From Arbacia lixula (taxonomy: Eukaryota > Echinodermata > Echinoidea > Arbacioida > Arbaciidae): DNA of 64,000 nt. The DNA lies in assembly GCA_963669155.1 (NCBI GenBank), contig OZ022581.1:26254983-26318982 (forward strand), in the 5' to 3' direction. Position numbers and translations under genes: made by a program. Below, in pieces: positions 47,930 through 58,300 of the stretch (position 1 is its first letter; each line of letters opens with the position of its first letter). The notes beneath the pieces are model-generated. The model was not told the origin of the DNA and did no database searches. It saw nothing but the letters and a program-made list of their open reading frames with translations.

Positions 47930-48019
47930 GATATTTTCTGAATCATACATAAGGTAAACTGATTATGTAATAAAACTTTTGAAATAACTATAGTGTTAAG
48001 CTAAAACTCAATTCACTGT

Positions 48020-48850
48020 TCCCAATACAGTACACCCTTTCTGATGAAATAAAGTGCTTGAAACATTATCTTGTTATAAATCCTTGTTTTCATAATGAAT
48101 TAGTATTCATTTTCGTTCGCCATGATTTACCATTGTCATACCTCAAGATTGTTCTTTATTATCATGAATTTATAACTGGCAGAGTACAATGCATCCTTTA
48201 TAATAGAGTGCTTGATATATCAGCTTGTTGTAATTTCTTGATTTCATAAGGAGTAATATCTTATTATCCAATACCGTTGCCATAATTCAATAATGTTTTA
48301 CATTATCACCCGTTCATATAGTGCATTCTTTATAATGATTAACTTGGAATAACACCTTGTTGCATTTTCCTGCTTTCATAAGGAATCACTATTCATTCTC
48401 TTTCAACATGATTTACTTTCATTAAAATTCAAGAACGATTTACATCATCATCCTTTTTAACAGTGCGTCCTTCATAAGGATTAAATTATTTGAAATATTG
48501 CCTTATTTATTTTCCTTGTTTCATAAGAAATCATTATTCAGTTTCTTTCGTCATGATTTTCCATCGGCACAATTCAATCATTTTTTACATTAAAATCGGT
48601 TTATACAGTGCATCCTTTAAGATTTCTAAAGTGCTTGATTGTTGTATTTTCCTGGTTTCATAAGAAATAACTATTCATTTCTTTCAAAATGATTTACTTT
48701 ATCAACATGAATTACCATTGCCATCATTCAAGAAAGTTTAACATTAACATCCGCTTGGAATTCATAAAATATAAATGATTAAAGTACTTGAAAATTGTTC
48801 TTGTTATAATTTACTTACAATTTCTTTTAACATGATTTACCATTATCACT
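48020..48850. repeat. Diverged tandem array, five to six units of about 145 bp, reaching the receptor stop codon
   Basis: Recurring blocks: GCATCCTTTATAAT, AAGTGCTTGA, TTTCATAAGGAATCA, TTCTTTCAACATGATTTACC and a final ATCAC. The first block recurs at about 48191, 48323, 48466 and 48609. The last unit ends in AACATGATTTACCATTATCA, which on the minus strand is the last six codons and TAA of the adhesion GPCR. Confidence 0.88.
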
Positions 48851-49307
48851 GCGCATCGGGCCAGTTGATGACGTCAACTCCAAACCACTGCTCCGGCGCC
48901 GCGCGGCCGAGGCGCTTTCTACGAACCGCATTTTCATCAAGCCAAGCTTATCTCGAATTTCTGGCTGCCGGATGCCGAACATAAGAAATATAAACACGCC
49001 TTGCAGCGAGTTGAAGACGGCAAACAGAACGTGAAACAGGAGGCGCGCTTCCCCAAACGCCATGAAACCAAAGACCCAGGTCAGACCGAGCAGCGTACCG
49101 ATCGCGACCGCGTTCTGCGCGCGCCGTTTTATTTCTCCGAGGATACGCGCGTTATCAGTCCCGCCCTTGCTGTGTTTGGACACGCTCTTCCTGCCGCAGG
49201 TCAGTTTGTAAGTGACCACTCCGAAGATGACTGCGTTGAAAACCAGCAGAAGTCCGATCGGCAGCACCACTCCATAATACAGAGATGGCCCAGGGACAAT
49301 GAAACAA
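48827..49307 (-). CDS. aGPCR last exon, TM5-TM7 and C-tail
   Basis: 481 bases from CFIVPGPSLYYG to SDNGKSC and TAA at 48827-48829. Acceptor ATTTTATTACAG. The final residues and stop lie in a tandem repeat unit. Confidence 0.95.
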
Positions 49308-52300
49308 CTGTAATAAAATGTGACGATAACCCTGTTGCATAAAACTCACCATTGATGGTAAATGTAGTGCTAACGTCTATGGAATTCTTCCATTCGATTG
49401 GCTGCCAAGCGATGTTACCATAGTAGGTAACATTGATGACAGAGTTACCCTTGATGGTAATTGTTATGCAACGGGGCACTGGTGTTTTATGTTTAACATT
49501 AATAATACATTCCTCCGTTACATGTGTACGTTTTCAATTGCAAGTCCCATGCATATGGCATGTACACGTTTCGGCCCCCTTAATGATGAAACATATGATA
49601 GGTAATATCTGCGATATTAGGTGAAGTGCTAATTGCATGCGCACATCTCGATCACATTTATACTCCTTTCCGAGAAGCAACATCACCATGCATATGCCTC
49701 GCGTTTTGTCTCTTCTTTGTTAATTTTACGTGCATTCTAAGTTGCCAGCAATGTATACGTACATTCTAGCTAGGTGATGGACTCTTTATACTTGAGGTAA
49801 AGAAGTGGTGTTATATTGTTGGCTCGTTTGTGTGTTAGATTCTCAAGAATACTCACTATTTGGGGTTGAGGTATGCCCTCCAATTGGCGGCTACGGTCAC
49901 CACCACGACTCCAGCAGGAATACCTGCAAACACACGGAGACGAGAAGACATATGAACTCCACATTAATTTAATCCTTATTACAAAAGAGATGTGGCTGAA
50001 GAGATGTAGCCTAGGTAGATATATCGGACCTTAATAACAAGAATATTTGATAGACGGTCATTATCATGTTCATTGCACATTACGTCACCTTTGGTGGTTT
50101 AAAATGAAATAAAAATAGATATGAATATCTGGCATGCCCGTTGTAAAAAATAATTTTATGTTATTCTCTGTTATTCTCGATATTACACAGCAGGATGTGT
50201 TTTATTACTAGTAGGCCTACATATAACTCTATTTACCAGAGGTTGCTGCATTTTGTACTTGCAATACACGCATATGTTTTGGAGAATATTAATATAATTA
50301 ATATAAATTATCATCTAATGAATACCCTGCCCCCAATTTTAATAGCCAATTTCGAAGCGGACTGGTTTCTCGTTTGTTGGAGATTCACTCACCCCAGCCT
50401 ACCAGGCAGCATTTGAGTAGCATTCTGTGCGTGTAGGTGTTCATCACTTTGACGAACATGAGGTACATGCTGAAGGCCTCCACGCTCATCCACGCCATGG
50501 CGCTCAGGCAGAAGAAGTGGAGCAGGAGGGCCACGGTGTAGCAGCCCCCCTGGGGCGACGGGCGGTCTACGCCCAGGAAGGTAAGGTAGAGACCGAGAAG
50601 GGCCAGGCTCAGGTTGATCAGGATCTGTTGTGGCTGCTTGCACCGGAGATTCCTGCAAGGGGAGAGGAAACTAGGTGCGATACCATCCAGTTATCAGATC
50701 ATAGCTGTTTTATTCGACCAGGGGAGGGGGCCGTCCGTAGAGGGCGTCACGTATGATCATTCCACGTTTCCCCATCCCCGCGAAGTATAGTCCCCTCTTG
50801 ACACCAATATACTATGATGCGTTAGTAGGACAACGTCGCTTATTACATCGGGCTGTAGGGTATGGAAACATAGGATTCCCCTAATAGAATTGAGGGCCAA
50901 AAATACCCCACTCTCCCCTTTGGCAAAGGACGACTCACAGGTAAGTGGAGGCATATACTGTAGTTACATGGTCAAAATATCATTATTTCCTAAAGACTAC
51001 CTTCATCTGTCTCCTGAGCAAATATATTAGCATTCTAAGATGTTAATTGCAGTACGGTTTGTATAGTTATAAGCTGACGGAAAATAATGGAAGGTCGCGG
51101 GAAAGAGAAGGGGTATGCTTATTTCATTTGTATGCCTTTATTGCCAGTTTCTACTAAGGACCTAAAACTTAAAATAAAAATCATATAGCCTACCTAATGC
51201 CGAGCAGAAAGCAGAGTGTGATGGTAAGACAGATAGCGGAGGCGACGCAACCAATGCGGCTGATTATGTCTAACGCTCTCGAATTGATGCCTCCTTTTAT
51301 GTCCTGTTTGGGATGAAATACAAATTAAATACGCATATTTTAGATATGTAGGTAAAATAGATATGTAGATAAGGCAGATATATATTTAATTGATTGGTTA
51401 ATTGAATGATCAATTGATTGATTGATTAGTCGGTTGGTTGATTTTTGTTGGTCGAGGTAGATATTTACTTGTGTGGTGGTTGGTATACGTGGTTGTTTAA
51501 AAGATTAGAACGTTGGAGGGTTGGTTGGCTAGTCGATTCGTTATTGCTTAGTTGGACGCTTGGTCGCTTGGCTTGGTGGTTGTCCAGCTGGTTACCAGGT
51601 TTGTTTGTTGATTGAAAGGTTCTGTTAGTTGGAGAGGTTAGGAAGCTTGTTGATTCGAGAGGTTGATGTTTGCGTTTTAGTCATGTTAATTGGTTGGTTG
51701 GCTGGCTGGTCGGTTTGTTGGTTGGTCGGTCGGTTGCGTTGGTTGGTTGGTTGGCGGATTTGGGTTACTAGCTGGTTGGTTGTCTGCTTTGTTTGTTAGT
51801 TGGCCTCGTTGTTGGTTGGTGGCAGGTCGCTTGTTTGGTTCGTTAGACAATTGCTATTTTTTCGGATGATTGGAAGGCAGGTTCTTTTCAGGGGGAGGAG
51901 GGGCTGGTAGGTTGCTTGGTTTGCTGGATTGAGGATCAGCTGCTATGTTAGAAAGTTGGTTGTCTGGAAGGCTGGTTAGTTAAAAGCTGTGATCGCAAGG
52001 TTGTTTGAAAGTAGTTTTTTTCTATAGTGGCAAGATCTTGGCCAAAAAAGTGGCCATCCGTGGAATATTCACAAGATCTCCAATGCGACCCATGCAGCGA
52101 GGCATTCTCGTTGCGTTTTACATATTTACATATTTACATATTTACATATTTACATATTTAGGTATCTCCATTAGGACATCCCTCCACAATTGCTTAGGCT
52201 TCTGATCAGTATCACATTGGCTACGAAATCGTACAAAAACGTACCATAATGACTGCAAAACTGGTCAGGTGGTTGCAGCTGCACTCGACGGTTCCTGCGT

Positions 52301-55300
52301 TGCTGATGGAGACTGTTGTGCATCCATCCCTCAGCCACTCACCGCCGTTCGAGTCTGGGCTCCAGTATCTGCACGTAATGTCTCCCTTTCCGATCAGAGT
52401 CTGTATTAGTCAAACAACTCGTAAATCATCAATGATGGAATTTACATAAGGAATATGCACAAATCACATAGACTAACCACTTCGAAGTTCCAAGTTCAAG
52501 CACACCCATGGCGCTTGTGTCCTTCAGCAAGATATTTAATCCACAGTGCTGCTCTCCTCTCATGAATACACTACTGGTCAAAGTTGATTAGCCACCTCCT
52601 GTAAAAGGGTTCTTCATGTGTATTCTTTAGAAATGCAGTAAGAAAACTTTGTATACTGACACATAAATCATAATTTCTAAACTTCAAATGTATGAAACTA
52701 CCCTTTTCTCTATGAAACAATAAACAAATGGCAATGTAATGAGAAAAATGAATCAGTATTTAGTTTGTCCACCTCTTGCCTTGATTAAGGCAACAACGCG
52801 TTTTGGCGTACTGTCCACCAGTTTCTTCAAATATTCAGCTGGGATGGCTTTCCATTCTTGTACAATTGCCCTCATTCTGTCTGGGGCTGCTTTGCCAAGA
52901 CTGCTTTTGGACGGCTTCACAAGGTGAATGGTTCCATTAATGGGGAACATTACATCAAGATCTTGAAATACTGTGCTCTACCATCTATGAAACATCTATT
53001 CGGAGATGGAGAGGCAATGTTTCAGCAAGACAATGCTCCCTGTCACACTGCCAGGGCTGTGAAGTAGTGGGCAGCAGAAAACCATCTCGAGATTCTCCCT
53101 TGGCCTGGCAACAGTCCTAACATGAACCCAATCGAGCATGTGTGGTACCTCATTTGGAGGAAAATTAAACAAAATATATCCAGGAATGCTGCAGAACTAC
53201 AGGAAAGAATTGAACAAGAGTGGAAAGCCATCCCAGCTGAATATTTGAAGAAACCGGTGGACAGTATGCCAAAACGCGTTGCTGCCTTAATCAAGGCAAC
53301 AGGTGGACACACCAAATACTGACTCATTTTTCTCATTACATTGTCATTTGTTTATTGTTTCATAGAGAAAAACGGTAGTTTCATACATTTGGAGTTTAGA
53401 AATTATGATTTATTTGTCAGTACACAAAGTTTTCTTACTGCATTTCTGTAGAATACACATGAAGAACCCTTTTACAGGAGGTGGCTAATTAACTTTGGCC
53501 AGTAGTGTATACATACCTGGTAGAAGGTGGATGATTATGTGAATGACCTTGACCTTTACCTTGACCTAGCGCTGATATCGTGCAGCAGGGAAGGAATACT
53601 CTCAAGGGAGTGGAAATTGTGCACATATATAGCCTACGTGTGCATTACACGTTCCTTTATCCAGCAACCAGGCTAAAATGTTAACATCTCTCCCAATTCA
53701 CTTTTTGGAATGTGGAATGGGACATATCTTCAACACCGTATGCAAGATTCTACACTTTTCAAGGTGATGGAGACTAAACGGAGGGCTGTAACAGATATTT
53801 GATGAAGACTGTACCCAACAAAAAAAAATAGCGCTTTCGCTATTCCAGAAAATCACGTCTCTCCATTCATTCTTACCTGATTTATTTGGAAGAGGAACCT
53901 GATTGAATCATCGGGAGGTAGGCCACTAACGTTGGCGCCCTCAAAGGTCAAATACAGGACAGGTGACGCTACCACCTTGATGAGTTCGTCAGGGCGCACC
54001 CCGTCGCCCGCGGAGGACGAATCATTGATTTGGAACAGCTTAGCATCAACGAGAATCAAACTGATTGATACCGGCTCACCTTTCTCCTCGTCATCTGAAA
54101 AACAAAGCCAAACAAAAAAATGTCATGTTACAAAGTAAAGTTCTATTTGTATTATAGGTCACCATAGAAACAGAGACTGCTCTAATGTACGTGTTTAATC
54201 TACAGGCATAGGGGATCTCAAGACGATACTATTATCACGAGGCCGCAGGCCGAGGGATTAAGCATTATTTTGAGATCACCGCGGGCCTATGATCTAATAA
54301 TCATGTGCCGAGTGGTGTCCATTTGTTTTTATACACCGAATAAAATAATTATGAATAACTAAGGTATTTCGAGCCCACAAACTTAATCTCTCTAGGACTC
54401 ATGTGCATTATTGATGAAAAAATAAAATGCTCATAAAGCGATAATACCCACTTGGTAAGAAATCAAGGACGGCTTCGGGAAGGGACACTGACACCACGTT
54501 AGTCGCGGTGTTCTCTGGACTTGGACTGTCTGTGTTTGACTCGAAGGCAAAGCTGCTGCCCTCTTCGCGGGTAACTCCAGCTACGATGGGGAACTTCTTC
54601 GGTTCTACTTTCACAGCCGCCACTACAAGGTTCTCGCCGCTGTTTAAAGGTTAGGGAATAAACTGATAATGCTAATGATAGTACGTTACTATTATTACTA
54701 CTTCTAATAAAATGCCCCTTTATATATTCTCATAAAAACTCTCTAAGCGCTTTTTTTGTTTACTATTTAACTATTATGTAGTATCCAAGAATAAATCAGT
54801 AACACATTCCTCCAGTCCGTCAGTCCAAATACGAAATGACCCCCACCCCGGATAGAGGTCAGTGGAAAGGTATCGGTGCCCGTAAAAAATCATGAGTTAT
54901 TTTGCCATGACTATCTGACCACAGGTACCATTCTCATCCTGTTTTTTTAATGAAGAAATCGCCTGAATTTTTTCCCGTTAAACTAAAGAGATCCAGATAT
55001 TCACCACTACTACCCTTTCACGTTACCTAGGCAATAACTTCATGTAAAGTCCTAGGCATATAGAAGAACGTTTCGTTTGAGAACTTCCTTCAGAATGTAG
55101 GACCTGCAAAAGTGACATTCAATGTGTTTATATTTACTTTCACAATTCAATTTGATTTTATTTGACGGGGTCATCATAAAGGCCTGATACATGAATTATT
55201 TTTGTTGAGGATGTGAAGTATTTGATGATGTATGATTTTAAAGGCAAAAAGAACGGACCCATGAGACCCTTGGTATCATGATAAAGATGTGTCAATATTG

Positions 55301-58300
55301 AAGATGATGTAGATGATGAGATCAATCCAATGGAAACCAATACCCGGAGGTGACGTTGTCGTCCGTGTTCTAATGGGCGGCCGTTGTGATGGTGATGATG
55401 ATGGTAAGAGTGGTGATAGTGAATGATGATAATCGTGAGGATAATGATGGCACTAATGATAATACTGTTGCCGAAGAAGTCAATCCAATGGAACCAATAC
55501 CTGTAGGTGACGTTGTCTTCTGTGTTCTCCTGGACGAACGCGATAAAGGTGATGATGATGATGATGATGATGATGCTGTTGATGAAATCAATCCTATGGA
55601 AACCAATACATAAATGTGATGTTGTCTTTCGTATTTTTCTGGATGGCCATGGTAATGATGGTGTTGATGATGATGTCGTAGAAAATGATGATGATGGTGA
55701 TGTTCATGGTGATGATAATAATGGTGATGGTGATGATGGTGGTTATGACGTTCATGGTGACGATGATGATGGTGGTAATGATGTCCATGGTGATGATGAT
55801 AGTAATGGTGGTGATGTTCATTGTGATGATGACGGTGATGATGATGGTAAAGATGATGGTGGTGATGGTGATGGTAATGGTGATGATGATGGAATTGTTA
55901 ATGGTGCTGGTGACGATGGTGATGGTGATGATGACAATGATGGTGATAATGACACTGCGGATGAGGGAATCAATCGAATAGAAACCAATACCTGTAGGTG
56001 ACGTTGTCTTCCGTGTTCTCCTGGACGGCCGTGGTGATGGTCTCTAAGGAGGCCAGGAGGCTGCTGGAGACGTCCTCGTTATCGGAGAATTCCTCCTCCG
56101 GGAGCTCCAGCACATTATTCACCGTCTCGAACACCTTTTGCGTCACCTATAAAATGCAAACACATAAATATACACTGTAACTGTAGATCAGGAATCTTCA
56201 CACGTCGAACACACACACAGAGTAATTGAAGCTTTCATGACTCCTGCACAGCAGTATGATTACACAGTAATGTTTGTAAATTGGATGCATAAAGCTTACG
56301 GATAACTTCTTCTGTACGGTGGAACCCGTCCATCATAGGGATTTTGCTAGTGCCAACATCTGACTTTGAACTTTGAATATTTATTCTCGCATTTACTTTT
56401 TCAAAGTGTGAATTACCCTCTCAACTAAATGAAACTTATTCGCATATATATTCGAAATGGTTTTAAATGATTCTAATCGAATGAAGGATAGGGGACATAT
56501 GCAAACTTTACCTCTTTTAATTGATCGTCATTTAAGTTCTGTGCAGAATCGGCTGTTAGATCCACAATGCTGTTTAAGATGCCCGAGACTGATTCCAAGA
56601 TCTCCTCATTTATCTGGTCCGTCTCCTTGGTTACGTTGGCAAGGCCGGATGAAAGATGTTCGACCGTATCAAGCGTGACATTCTCCTGTCGAGATCAACG
56701 CGACACAAGTCAGCAAGTACCTGCACATTCCCAACCCGTAACTCGAACATGATAATTATGTGTGAAATATTATGATATATGATATGATGTAATACCATAT
56801 GATTTCATAATGTGATGTGATGAAGAACTAATAAAAAAATGCAAATATAGCGTTTATGCCCTTGTGGGTGTATGGTCACGTTTTGTTTCATGTTAACATA
56901 TAAACTGGCGTACGGCATGTGATTACTTCTGAAATCTAATACCCAGTATTGATCACTATTTAAGATAACATTTGAATGAAACATTTTACCTCATCATACG
57001 AGGTATCATATTAAAGTTTCCTACAAGATGGTACCGCATTTGTGAGGCTATTTATAAACTAGTTTAATTTCATGGTATTATACATTCCTTATATTTCCAA
57101 AACTGCATTTCATTAAAGAAATAAAACTTGTCAGAAAACTGTCCAAGCATCTGTCCTATACGATGTTACAAAATCAATTGCAGTGCTTCTTTGTATATTA
57201 AGGATTATTACAACAAAGTAATTGAAAATAAAAACTGTCTCTAAAAAAGTTGACATCCCTTGACTTTATGATGTGTCAATTTCAGCTTGATTAGAGTTGA
57301 AACTGATTTTTCACTATTTTTCAAAAGTGTCAAATTTGTTTTTAATACCAGATAGTAGTTATTGCTCCTCGGACCAAACGAAGAACAAGAAGACCACACT
57401 CGGTTCTACAACAAATGTATGATGTTCATAATCACCTTCTTGAGGTTATCAACAAACTCCTGCACTGGTGATTCCTTTGTAGCTGGGGTGTAAAATAAAA
57501 ACATGTTGATTCGATATAAGGTTTCTATTTCTTTTGTTCTTCTCCTCTTTGTCTTCCTTCTTCTACTCTTTTTTGGACTGAACCTTAAGGACTTATAGGT
57601 TTTTTTTTTATTCAATCCCAATATGTATATCTTTCAAAATTTTATATAAAATTTGAAATTCGGATGGATCATATCAATTTATTGCTTTGCATTCAAAGCA
57701 CGTTTAACATGTTTGATAAACGTCAAATATGAAATTCGTATGCATTGTGTCAAGTTATGGTATTGCACTTACATGTACTAATTTAGAGATTCATATTTTC
57801 AAGGACATTTAACATGCTTGATATACACTCATATTTCAGAAAGATAATAATGATACAAGGAAAGTCTGGCGTATCTCCCTTATTTCTAACCATGTGGTAG
57901 GGTCCATGTTCTAACTAATGTAACCAGTGCTAACTATTTCGCATAATAAAACACGTATTGCCTATGAACACACCACGTAATAAAAACATAATAAGGCAAT
58001 AAAAGCTTTGTGTTTTCGTCCGCTTCATGGCATCTGTCTTTAACAGTGGAAAGCGACCCCCCCCCCCCCCCCCCGTCCCTCCTTATTTCCTTCTAGAATC
58101 AGAACAAACACACGCGGTGTATAACTTCCTGGCACCTTCAATAGTTGGCAATAAGGACGCTCCGTCCCCTCAATGCAGGCCGACTATAAGCCCTTGTCTA
58201 GTAGGAATAAATGTTTATTCAGGTAAGTCTTTGTCTATATATCAATCTCATAAACTGTGAAATAACGTAAAGATCATAATTTCCCTGATTATCCCCCTCC

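Noticed and set aside
48020-48850. CRISPR-like array
   Set aside because: Eukaryotic context, units diverged along their entire length, no constant repeat with unique spacers.
52739-53336. Functional Tc1 transposase gene
   Set aside because: The 5' half is missing and a stop interrupts the C-half; frames on both strands come from inverted copies.
55507-56001. Asp/Gly-rich 164-residue protein
   Set aside because: Translation of GATGATGGT repeats and antisense of the GAIN exon.
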